From positions 71,354,371-71,418,370 of the forward strand of contig OY755246.1 of the NCBI GenBank assembly GCA_963576725.1: a DNA stretch of 64,000 nucleotides, in the 5' to 3' direction. A model generated the notes under the pieces. That model was not told where the DNA came from. It searched no databases and worked only from the letters and a program-made list of their open reading frames with translations. Made by a program: the position numbers and the translations under genes. This DNA is from Azorinus chamasolen (lineage: Eukaryota > Mollusca > Bivalvia > Cardiida > Solecurtidae). Of the stretch, positions 41,598 to 49,627 are shown in pieces (position 1 is the first letter of the stretch; each line of letters begins with the position of its first letter).

Positions 41598-42184
41598 ATC
41601 TTCTTGTCCAAAACAGAAAAGCTTAGAGCTGTGATATTTGGTAAATAGCATGATCTAGTACACTTTTACCAAGATTGCTCAAATTAAGCCCTTAGGGTCA
41701 AAATTGGCTCTGCCCCGGGGTCACAAATTTTACTGAAAACTAAAAATCTTATTGTCAAATTACATATTAAAGGCCTAAGAGCTACCAAATTTGGTATGTT
41801 GTATGATGGACCTCTACAAAGATTGTTCAAATTTTGCCCCTGGGGTCAAACTGGCCCCACCCTGGGGGTTACAAGTTTTACATAAGATTATACATGTATA
41901 GTAAAAACTTAAAATGCCTCTTGCCTGAAACCCAAAGGCTTAGATCTGTGATATTTGTTTTGTAGTATTATCTAGTAGACCTCCTCAAAGATTATTCAAA
42001 TTTTGCCCCAGGGTAAAAGTGACCCTGCTCTTTGGGTTGTCGGTTTACATAGAGTTATATATTGAAATCTTCAAACATCTCTGAAACTAATATGGTCAGA
42101 GCTTTGTTATAGAAAACATAGCAAACCGGGTGAGCACTACAGGGCCATCATGGCCCACGTGTTGGTTTTAGTAGAAACTGTAAT

Positions 42185-42260
42185 TTTAGTCAGATATATT
42201 GTAATTTCATTTGCAAACAGGACAGACCCTGAAAAAAGCATTTGTATGAGGGAAAGAGTG
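42185..42260. repeat. TTAA-A right-end fragment
   Basis: TTTGCAAACAGGACAGACCC joined to GCATTTGTATGAGGGAAAGA; the palindrome centre is deleted. Confidence 0.45.
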
Positions 42261-42345
42261 AAAAAATCAGATTAAAAGTTATCAAGCAGCTTGGATTGTG
42301 AGTTACTGCTCATCTCATGTGTATCCAAACTGTTTAATGTTATCA
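42260..42345. repeat. TTAA-B core fragment
   Basis: AAGCAGCTTGGATTGTGAGT and CTCATGTGTATCCAAACTGT form a degraded core pair. Confidence 0.4.
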
Positions 42346-42621
42346 TAAAGTGATTTAGGTACTGACTGAAGCAAGTTGGTAACACCATGTAAGAAGCAAT
42401 GACTGTACTGGCACTTGTAAACAGTGCAGATGTCGGCTTTACTCGGTTTTACAAAGACATCAAATGGTGTCTCTTTACGACAAGGGGTTTTAGAGACAGT
42501 TTTGTAGAAATATTACTACAGAATAAAATTACGTAATGAGCAATTAAGGCAGCTCTTATAAATGTTCACGATATAATTTGTTCATGTCATTTTCTCCTAG
42601 CCTAATTAACCTAAGTATTCG

Positions 42622-43202
42622 GGCACCAAATTCCACCTCTCCACTGGCTTGTATTGCTGACAATATGGCACCCAATCCCACCTCTCCACTGGCCTGTATA
42701 GTTGACAATATGGCCCCCAATCCCACCTCTCCACTGGCTTGTATAACTGACAATATGGCACCCAATCCCACCTCTCCACTGGCTTGTATAGCTGACAATA
42801 TGGCACCCAATCCCACCTCTCCACTGGCTTGTATAACTGACAATATGGCACCCAATCCCACCTCCCCACTGGCTTGTATAGTTGACAATATGGCACCCAA
42901 TTCCACCTCTCCACTGGCTTGTATAGTTGACAATATGGCACCCAATCACACCTCTCCACTGGCTTGTATAGCTGACAATATGGCACCCAATCCCACCTCC
43001 CCACTGGCTTGTATAGCTGACAATATGGCACCCAATCCCACCTCTCCACTGGCTTGTATAACTGACAATATGGCCCCCAATCCCACCTCTCCACTGGCTT
43101 GTATAACTGACAATATGGCACCCAATCCCACCTCTCCACTGGCTTGTATAACTGACAATATGGCACCCAATCCCACCTCTCCACTGGCTTGTATAACTGA
43201 CA
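42622..43202. repeat. 45 bp minisatellite array, ~13 copies
   Basis: Unit CCCACCTCTCCACTGGCTTG, TATAACTGACAATATGGCAC and CCAAT. The 45 bp period and lack of stops leave plus and minus frames open; the plus frame 42578-43390 reads as a 15-residue DNMAPNPTSPLACIT repeat. I regard these as non-coding. One further unit lies at 43810-43866, beyond an insertion. Confidence 0.93.
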
Positions 43203-43809
43203 TTATCTTACCTCCTACAAAATTCTTGTCATTCCATTGGTCAATAGAGGTCACGAGAAACCCCCATAGATTCCTTATGGGGGTACTAAAATCCTTATCA
43301 TGGCTTTACAAGAGTTACTTCCCTTATTTGACAGTCATATGCTTTTCTGTTACTTATAATAATATTTTATGTTTATCACTACAGTTTTAAAAAATGCATA
43401 CATATAATTTATGCTTTAATTGGAGTTGACATATAAACATTAATTAGTTTTACAATGATAAAAAAGAAAAAACAAAATATATAAACGAGATTTGAGGCAA
43501 ATACAAAATATTTTATTTAATTCTATTAAAGGGAGGTAATTCCCTTGCTTCCCTACGGCAAGCCATACACGTAATCCTATGATGCAAACATGCGTGTAAA
43601 TACGTAATCCTATGATGCAAACATGCGTGTAAATACTTGAAATTAAAGGTAGTCGGTAAGATAAATTCGTTATGCAGTGCTTAGTGTCCCTAATATGGAC
43701 CATACACTGCCAGCAAATATTTATATGGGACTCGGCTTCGCCTCGTCCCATATAAATATTTGCTGGCAGTGTATGGTCCATATTAGGGACACTAAGCACT
43801 GCATAACTA
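43203..43809. mobile_element. ~600 bp insertion splitting the 45 bp array
   Basis: The array stops at ACTGACA and resumes at TAATATGGCACCCAATCC. The insert starts TTATCTTACC (43203-43212), and the inverse GGTAAGATAA occurs at 43655-43664, a possible terminal pair for a 462 bp element. The remainder, 43669-43807, is a long hairpin. A 35 bp duplication (GTAATCCTATGATGCAAACA) lies at about 43570-43636. There is no transposase frame. Confidence 0.55.
43669..43807. repeat. perfect hairpin with 63 bp arms
   Basis: Arms 43669-43731 and 43745-43807 are exact inverse copies (GTTATGCAGTGCTTAGTGTC ... ATATTTATATGGGAC) around a 13-base loop, TCGGCTTCGCCTC. Perfect arms mean a very recent origin or active correction. 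As RNA it would give a 63 bp duplex, suitable for Dicer processing. Confidence 0.95.
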
Positions 43810-43879
43810 ATAATATGGCACCCAATCCCACCTCTCCACTGGCTTGTATAGCTGATAATATGGCACTATTTCTCTAACT

Positions 43880-44010
43880 ATAAAATACACAGACAAAATA
43901 GCAAAATAGGGTCGAGCCTGATCAAATTGATCCTTCAGGAAGTGTCTGATCTGGGTCTGCACTATTTACCTAAGTTATCCTGCCTGAATTCTTACGGTAA
44001 TTAGGATTAT
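43880..44010. repeat. family D element
   Basis: AGCAAAATAGGGTCGAGCCT, hairpin centre TGATCCTTCAGGAAGTGTC, TGATCTGGGTCTGCACTATT, and the end CTGAATTCTTACGGTAATTA. Confidence 0.5.
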
Positions 44011-44526
44011 ACAAATTATTCCACAGTAATCACTTTTCAAGTTTGTCGTAAATTCAGTTATATTTCACCTTTGTTTCAAGATGTTTGATAAATGGGTTAA
44101 TTTTTTGTCATCAGCATTTTCATTGCGTAACTATTGGCCAATATACATGTAATTATCTGATCTTGACTAATAATCGTTTTAGAGACAACTGGTACTGCCA
44201 ATTGAGTTTGACATCAAAACCCTTTAATATCACCTAGAGGAGTTTACATAGAGCCAATCTAACCAACAGCGGAACCAGCAGTAAGCAGTTTTACCTGTAA
44301 TGAGCTTCAGTGCACTATAATCATGAAAGTTAGCATGAAAGTTATATAAAACGTTCCAGTCCAATGCATAAGCAGGTCAAAAGGAGCTAAAAATAGATTT
44401 TTAAAAAAAATAATTTAAAGAATAATTTCTCTAAAAGACAACTCCTAAACCAAATAAAGGATTTCAAGCCAATTCACAGAAATTATCCTCAGATTACCCT
44501 CCATGAAATTTATATAAATCATTCCG
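44011..44526. other. unique sequence, nothing recognised
   Basis: Contains GAAAGTTAGCATGAAAGTTA-like short duplications only. There are faint pearl-like core echoes (TTCAAGCCAATTCACAGAAA) before copy 28. Confidence 0.4.
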
Positions 44527-44672
44527 GTCAACCCTTTACCTAATCAATATTCATGTAAGAAATAATGTAAACGTTTCAAGGGCATTTTTTGATCTGATAA
44601 AAACTGCAGAATCAAATATACAGGAGCCCTCTGATCTGGGTCTATAGGTGTTTATATGAGGAAAAGTGTTAA
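44527..44672 (+). mobile_element. TTAA-A MITE copy 28, core shortened
   Basis: TCAACCCTTTACCTAATCAA, the AATATTCATGTAAGAAATAA arm, then ACTGCAGAATCAAATATACA joined straight to the right palindrome half GGAGCCCTCTGATCTGGGTC. TTAA at 44669-44672. Confidence 0.7.
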
Positions 44673-44727
44673 ATGACATTTCCTCCTGAACTTTTGAATG
44701 GATTTCAACAAAATATCACAGAAATAA

Positions 44728-45090
44728 TCTCTCATTTAGACCTCAACAAAGTCAAGCCTGAGTGAAACAAGTTTGCATCTCTCGTTTAGACCTCAACAAA
44801 GTCTAGCCTGAGTGAAGCAAGTTTGCATCTCTCATTTAGACCTCAACAAAGTCAAGCCTGAGTGAAACAAGTTTGCATCTCTCATTTAGACCTCAACAAA
44901 GTCAAGCCTGAGTGAAACAAGTTTGCATCTCTCATTTAGACCTCAACAAAGTCAAGCCTGAGTGAAACAAGTTTGCATCTCTCGTTTAGACCTCAACAAA
45001 GTCTAGCCTGAGTGAAACAAGTTTGCATCTCTCATTTAGACCTCAACAAAGTCTAGCCTGAGTGAAACAAGTTTGCATCTCTCATTTAGA
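44728..45090. repeat. 50 bp minisatellite array, 7 copies
   Basis: Unit CTCATTTAGACCTCAACAAA, GTCAAGCCTGAGTGAAACAA and GTTTGCATCT. It is nearly perfect. The unit start is a fragment of a GACCTC.ACAAAG pearl-like core (compare 41965-41990). Confidence 0.92.
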
Positions 45091-45097
45091 CCCCATG

Positions 45098-45150
45098 TTT
45101 TTTGGAGCCTGATTTGGATCCAAACTGTTTGCATAGGTCATAAATGGCAT
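45098..45150. repeat. TTAA-B core fragment
   Basis: GCCTGATTTGGATCCAAACTG then TTTGCATAGGTCATAAATGG; only the right arm is present. Confidence 0.4.
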
Positions 45151-45242
45151 GAATCTGCTGTTAACATACAAAATGGCTATTCATAGGGAAATAAGAAATC
45201 AGTAGAGGGACATGTGAATCTGTCATCAGAAATTTCACAGGA

Positions 45243-45421
45243 ATGGCACATGAACACAGGAATGGCACATGAACACAGGAAATATTTTCAATGGCAGAAA
45301 CTGCAGAATCGTGAGCAAACAGAGCAGACCCTGATCAGACGGCTCCTACAGGACTGGTCTGATCTGGGTCTACTCTGTTTGTAAAGGCATCGAAAGGCTC
45401 ATTTATGGAGGAAAGAGTTAA
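45243..45421 (+). mobile_element. TTAA-A MITE copy 29, left arm missing
   Basis: Duplicated GGCACATGAACACAGGAAT, then CAATGGCAGAAACTGCAGAA. The core palindrome is at about 45313-45381 with centre GACGGCTCCTACAGGACTGGTC, and it ends TTATGGAGGAAAGAGTTAA (45403-45421). Confidence 0.75.
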
Positions 45422-45470
45422 ACACTGATGGGCCATTTGACTTTAAATATTAAATGTTCAAAGGGCTAAA

Positions 45471-45732
45471 CCACTAAGCAACCCGTAATTATGTATTCAT
45501 AGGTCATCATTTTCTCATTCCATTCAATTCACTACTGGATATGCTGCTCTATAAATTCTTTGACCATCTGTCACTATTACAAACAGCTAACCAGGGAAAT
45601 GAAAATAATAAAATGAAAAACATGAAAATGATGAAAAAAAGTGAATATTGAGATGAATAAAAATGAAATAATGAATAAATGAATTTATGAACAAATAATT
45701 TACCAGATCAAAAGCATCACATAGCAGACCAG
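45471..45732. other. unique sequence, nothing recognised
   Basis: A run of AATGAAAA-type short repeats lies at 45597-45690; otherwise featureless. Confidence 0.4.
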
Positions 45733-46098
45733 AAGTACTGCATAATGCAAGTACATCACTTAACAGAACAAAAGTACTGCATAATGCAAGTACATCACTT
45801 AATAGAACACAAGTACTGCATAATGCAAGTACATGTACATCACTTAACAGAACAAAAGTACTGCATAATGCAAGTACATCACATAACAGAACAAAAGTAC
45901 TGCATAATGCAAGTATATCACATAACAGAACATAGTACTGCATAATGCAAGTACATCACATAACAGAACAAAAGTACTGCATAATGCAAGTACATCACTT
46001 AACAGAACAAAAGTACTGCATAATGCAAGTTTCACATAGCAGAACACAAGTACTGCATAATGCAAGTATCACATAGCAGAACACAAGTACTGCAAGTA
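45733..46098. repeat. ~37 bp minisatellite array, left part
   Basis: About 10 units of AAGTACTGCATAATGCAAGT then ACATCACTTAACAGAACA. It stops at GCAAGTA, where a transposon is inserted, and continues at 47349. Confidence 0.92.
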
Positions 46099-47348
46099 CA
46101 GTCTAATCACGATACTACGAATCACGTTCGAACGAAATACCGGTTTGCTACGAATAACACCCAGGTCCCGGCAGATTTTGTTCTTGTTTCAATTGCAAAA
46201 AGATGCAAAAGTACGAAAATGCGAAACTACGAAAAACACGTTATTGCGAGAGGTTTTCGTAGTCCCTCAAACACAAAAACAGTGGCAAAAAGATGCATTT
46301 TTACGAATCTCACCCGTGCGATGTTTTCACACTTCTGAGAGACATTCGTCGCTCCAGTCAGCATAATTATCTATTGTTGACACATCTGACCTGCCCGATA
46401 CGCTTTAATGATCAGCACCCGTGTTTGTTTGTGAAAGGATTAGACTAACTACATATCAAATGTCGCAAATGATTAAAGCTTGTATAGTGCAATTATGCAC
46501 AATTACGTTTTCACACACATCGTGTTATAAATGATTACCATACAGGCATACTGACGTGTTTGTTTGTAGCATATAAAACTTATATGCCAAACTTATAAAA
46601 CCAGTTACACTGGTCATCAAACCTGTGTCTACACTGCTTTTATACGCATATAAACGATATCACAGTTTTCTATGCATTTTGTTTTTATTCCTGAATAAAA
46701 ATATGAATGTATTGATTCGTTTCTTATTTTATACATAACCCTTATGGATTGCTAGAAAGTTCGAGTTCATGTCTCTAGTTAAAGGGAGAATTTAAATACT
46801 AAAATCCTTATGCTGTCACCAAATTCTAGGTTGTCACTTCACGTTCGAAAGAATAGTCACAGAATATGGTTTGATGACAAAGAACGAACAGAATCTTTGG
46901 AAATGACTCGTTTACTCCCTCCTATCTAGAGTTTGATGAGATGGCATTGCGCGGTTCGTGTTTTTTACATAACCCGTTATGCACTGGCATATGACATTAC
47001 ACATTATGATTTGACCACCTCTTGCATGAGGCGTGTGATACAAAATCATTAATGTACACTGTAGTAAGCGGGAATGTGAGTAGATTGTCAAACCAGGCAT
47101 AAAATATATTAAATATAACACAAACATGTACAGGAATATCTTTATTATGCAACAGTAAATTGCGACAATATTATTACATATAATGACCAATACAATAGCG
47201 ATGTATGGTATGTGTATGCATTCACTACGAAACCGAGAAAAGGTTTGTGGAAATTAGTTCGTATCCTAAAGATGCATTAATACGAAAATGCGAAACTACG
47301 AAAATTCGGCCCGACCCGGTCCCGATTCGTAGTATCGCGATTAGACTG
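46099..47348. mobile_element. 1250 bp pogo/Tigger-like element in a minisatellite
   Basis: Terminal inverted repeats of 25 bp (46099-46123 and 47324-47348) beginning CAGTCTAATC and differing at one base. They are flanked by a TA duplication (46097-46098 and 47349-47350). Subterminal TACGAAAATGCGAAACTACG motifs occur on both sides (about 46211 and 47281). CAGT-starting ends, TA targets and CGAA-rich subterminal repeats are typical of pogo/Tigger-group Tc1/mariner elements. No transposase frame remains, so it is a non-autonomous derivative. Removing it restores a continuous array (GCAAGTA then TCACA). Confidence 0.85.
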
Positions 47349-47586
47349 TATCACAAAGTCATAGCAGAACAAAAGTACTGCATAATGCAAGTACATCACA
47401 TAACAGAACAAAAGTACTGCATAATGCAAGTACATCACTTAACAGAACAAAAGTACTGCATAATGCAAGTATCACATAGCAGAACACAAGTACTGCATAA
47501 TGCAAGTACATCACATAGTAGATTTCAAAAATACTGCATAATGCAAGTTTCACATAGCAGAACACAAGTACTGCATAATGCAAGTA
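47349..47586. repeat. ~37 bp minisatellite array, right part
   Basis: About six units of the same repeat as 45733-46098, starting TATCACAAAGTCATAGCAG. The phase is consistent with one array split by the transposon. Confidence 0.92.
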
Positions 47587-47659
47587 CCAAAGCCTTATCT
47601 AGTAAAAATGTATAGTTTGTTTCAAAAAGTAATTTTTTCAAAGAGATGAAAATCTAACA

Positions 47660-48097
47660 ATGTCTACAACAATAAGAGTTTCAATCTTTTATCAAATGGT
47701 GACCTTTGTGCTCTTGAACTTGACTGGGCTGTCTTTAAAGATACTGTGCAAGATCTATGACAATCAAAGTGTTGCAAACACTGCAGTATTCTTTGCATAC
47801 ACTGTGCATGGATTAATGTGTTTAAATGGAATAAGTTTGCTTTGGCATGAAATTGCGTATCATTGCGTATCTATAAAGGAAAGGATTCACTCTCTCTGTG
47901 TGGGTCCCGTATCTATAACGGAAAGGATTCACTCTCTCTGTGTGGGTCCCGTATCTATAAAGGAAAGGATTCACTCTCTCTGTGTGGGTAGTTCAGTTGC
48001 AGCCGACACTTTAGCTGTTTCCCCCTATGCTTATTATCAAACGGACCACTCAAAGGTTATGAAAAAAACTATGTCTGCTCAATCTCAGATCTGCTGA
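47660..48097 (+). CDS. candidate coding frame with hydrophobic segments
   Basis: A 145-codon frame from ATG at 47660. Residues 1-75 hold two hydrophobic stretches (VSIFYQMVTFVLLNLTGLSL; SVANTAVFFAYTVHGLMCLN) that could be membrane helices. Residues about 70-112 are a 14-residue VSIKERIHSLCVGP unit repeated three times, from a 42 bp tandem repeat at 47870-47990. The frame closes with SAQSQIC and stop. No family recognised; a receptor-type C-terminal exon is conceivable but the usual NPxxY motif is absent. The in-frame expansion could be tolerated or simply chance. Confidence 0.2.
   Translation: MSTTIRVSIFYQMVTFVLLNLTGLSLKILCKIYDNQSVANTAVFFAYTVHGLMCLNGISLLWHEIAYHCVSIKERIHSLCVGPVSITERIHSLCVGPVSIKERIHSLCVGSSVAADTLAVSPYAYYQTDHSKVMKKTMSAQSQIC
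47867..47990. repeat. 42 bp tandem repeat, 3 copies
   Basis: Unit GTATCTATAAAGGAAAGGAT then TCACTCTCTCTGTGTGGGTCCC. It keeps the surrounding frame open. Confidence 0.85.
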
Positions 48098-48112
48098 AAT
48101 TTTTACTGACTT

Positions 48113-48310
48113 GGATTCTAGTCTTTTAGTAACCACTGAATAGATTCTCATTCTAGTCTTTTAGTAACCACTGAATAGATTCATTCTAGTCTTTTAGTAA
48201 CCATTGAATAAACTGATTCTTAAGTATTTTAGTAACCACTGAATAGATTCTCATTCTAGTCTTTTAGTAACCACTGAATAGATTCATTCTAGTCTTTTAG
48301 TAACCACTGA
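48113..48310. repeat. ~31 bp tandem array, 6 copies
   Basis: Unit ATTCTAGTCTTTTAGTAACC plus ACTGAATAG, with optional ATTCTC. Confidence 0.85.
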
Positions 48311-48311
48311 A

Positions 48312-48395
48312 AGAGCTTGGATGCTGATCAGTTTCTCGACATCTCATCTGGATCCCAAGCTGCGTGCAAATGTCAGATTGTGTTTAGCATGAAAA
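48312..48395. repeat. TTAA-B core fragment
   Basis: GAGCTTGGATGCTGATCAG and CTCATCTGGATCCCAAGCTG form an imperfect core pair. Confidence 0.45.
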
Positions 48396-48454
48396 TTCAA
48401 AAAGGTCAAGCTTACGACGAATATTTCGGGTTTTTTCTAAAGAAAAGTGTTACA

Positions 48455-48530
48455 TGACCAACAGTGCATACCCTGATGAGACGGCTCCTCTAGGAATCCT
48501 CTCATCTGGGTCTATGCTGGTTGCAAATGA
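48455..48530. repeat. orphan MITE palindrome
   Basis: CCAACAGTGCATACCCTGATGAGACGG at 48459-48485 and its inverse up to CTATGCTGGTTGCAAATG form a stem around GGCTCCTCTAGGAATCC. Ends are not recognisable. Confidence 0.5.
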
Positions 48531-48654
48531 CGTTAGTTACTCGTGTCCTGCGCTGTAAGGGTAAATACAAATTAGCTATGGTCTTGTGTCCTGAGGGATA
48601 AGTTCATATTTATGATGTTTTTTGGATGACTTTCTTCCCAACAAGTGCGCATAC

Positions 48655-48745
48655 AGCCTGGATCAGAATCAGGTAGAAAGTATCACTATCAGTAATCAGG
48701 ATCCAAACTATTTTAATCAGTCACAACATTGCTCTACCAAAGTGT
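48655..48745. repeat. TTAA-B core fragment
   Basis: AGCCTGGATCAGAATCAGGT and AATCAGGATCCAAACTATTT. Confidence 0.45.
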
Positions 48746-48755
48746 GGAATGCTTG

Positions 48756-48990
48756 TTAACCCTTTACTCCATGAATATTCATGAAAGAAATTATGACATC
48801 ATGAATTAGATTAATTTTTAAAATGGTATATTAATACATGATATTTTTGCAAAAGCAGAAACAGGAGAATCAGATCTATATTATTCCATAAGACAATAGA
48901 GCAGACCCAGATAAGATGGCTTCTTTAAGAGCTGTCTGATCTGAGTCTACTCTGTTTGCAAATGTGTAGAAAGGCGTATCTATGGATACA
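48756..48990 (+). mobile_element. TTAA-A MITE copy 30
   Basis: TTAACCCTTTACTCCATGAA at 48756-48775 and a good left arm. The core is AGACAATAGAGCAGACCCAG ... GAGTCTACTCTGTTTGC around ATGGCTTCTTTAAGAGCTG. The right terminal repeat decays after GGCGTATCTATGGATAC. Confidence 0.8.
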
Positions 48991-49010
48991 CTTGTGATGT
49001 TCACAACATT

Positions 49011-49229
49011 TTCAACTCATTCACTGCCAATGTCTGTGATCAGCTGTGGCATAGTGTGCAAGCAGTTTGGATCCTAATGAGATGCTATGTAACTCAGTGT
49101 CTCATCAGGGTCCACACTGTTTGTAATTGTGATAATGGTTTTTGAAAGAAAAGAAGAAAAAATAACAATAAAAACTGAAGCAGATGACAAATGTTTTACT
49201 GATGACAATGTCTGCATCGAAAGAGTTAA
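49011..49229 (+). mobile_element. TTAA-B MITE, most complete copy
   Basis: Left end AACTCATTCACTGCCAATG (TTCA flank) and right end GCATCGAAAGAGTTAA (TTAA 49226-49229) are weak inverted repeats. The core pair is AGTTTGGATCCTAATGAGA (49072) and CTCATCAGGGTCCACACTG (49102). The tail ACTGAAGCAGATGACAAATG is shared with copies at 26820 and 36230. About 215 bp without an open frame. Confidence 0.65.
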
Positions 49230-49368
49230 ACAATTCATCATACTTTTTTACAAAACTATTTAGCATCTATTTACAGAACTATACAGAACTGTATCCTTAG
49301 TCTTTTCAACATTATAATGGACAACTGTGCAATGAACCTGCAAACAAATTTGACAGCATAGTCATCTT

Positions 49369-49603
49369 TTACCCTTTCTCTCCTCAGTGTTTATGTAAGA
49401 AAAAAAATACATCATGGCTATTTATTAGCATAAGGTTTATAGTGTAAACTTTTCAAGGGAAAGTTTTGCTTTGGCGAAACTGTAGAATCAGATCTATACC
49501 ATGTCAAAAGCAAACAGAGCAGACACTAATAAGACGGCTCATATAGGAGCCATCTGATCTGGGTCAACTCTGTTTGCAATGTGTTTATATGAAGGAAAGG
49601 TTA
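49369..49603 (+). mobile_element. TTAA-A MITE copy 31
   Basis: TTTACCCTTTCTCTCCTCAG, arm ACATCATGGCTATTTATTAG. The core GCAAACAGAGCAGACACTAA ... GGGTCAACTCTGTTTGC is around GACGGCTCATATAGGAGCCATC (49530-49551). It ends GAAGGAAAGGTTAA. Confidence 0.8.
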
Positions 49604-49627
49604 AGGAAGAACATGAATTCCTTCTAG

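Larger units (their letters stand above)
39086..42160 (+). mobile_element. large pearl-like element, AGCTCACC family, composite
   Basis: Starts with two end copies (AGCTCACCTGGCGCAAAG; AGCTCACCAGAGCACAAAGT), each folding back on GGTGAGCTATTGTGAT. A GTCCGTCTGTCCGTCC microsatellite lies at about 39487-39520. Many core units of about 157 bp follow (ATCTTCTTCTCTGAAACTGT, TTTGATATTTGGTATGTAGC, GCCAAAAATGGCCCCGCCC). Terminal GGTGAGC.CTTCAGGGCC sequences occur at 40786 and again at 42128-42160, so at least two elements are fused or nested. It contains two further insertions, at about 39236-39478 and 41311-41597. Confidence 0.75.

Noticed and set aside
42578..43390. 270-codon open frame and overlapping minus frames
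   Set aside because: All result from a 45 bp unit without stops in several frames. Unit variants change residues without preference for silent sites.
45587..46065. Hydrophobic LCDVLALCSTFVLL repeat frames resembling membrane proteins
   Set aside because: They translate the 37 bp array on either side of the transposon and vanish in unique sequence.
46099..47348. Transposase gene in the Tigger-like element
   Set aside because: No frame over about 90 codons and no DDE-type motif; the element is non-autonomous.
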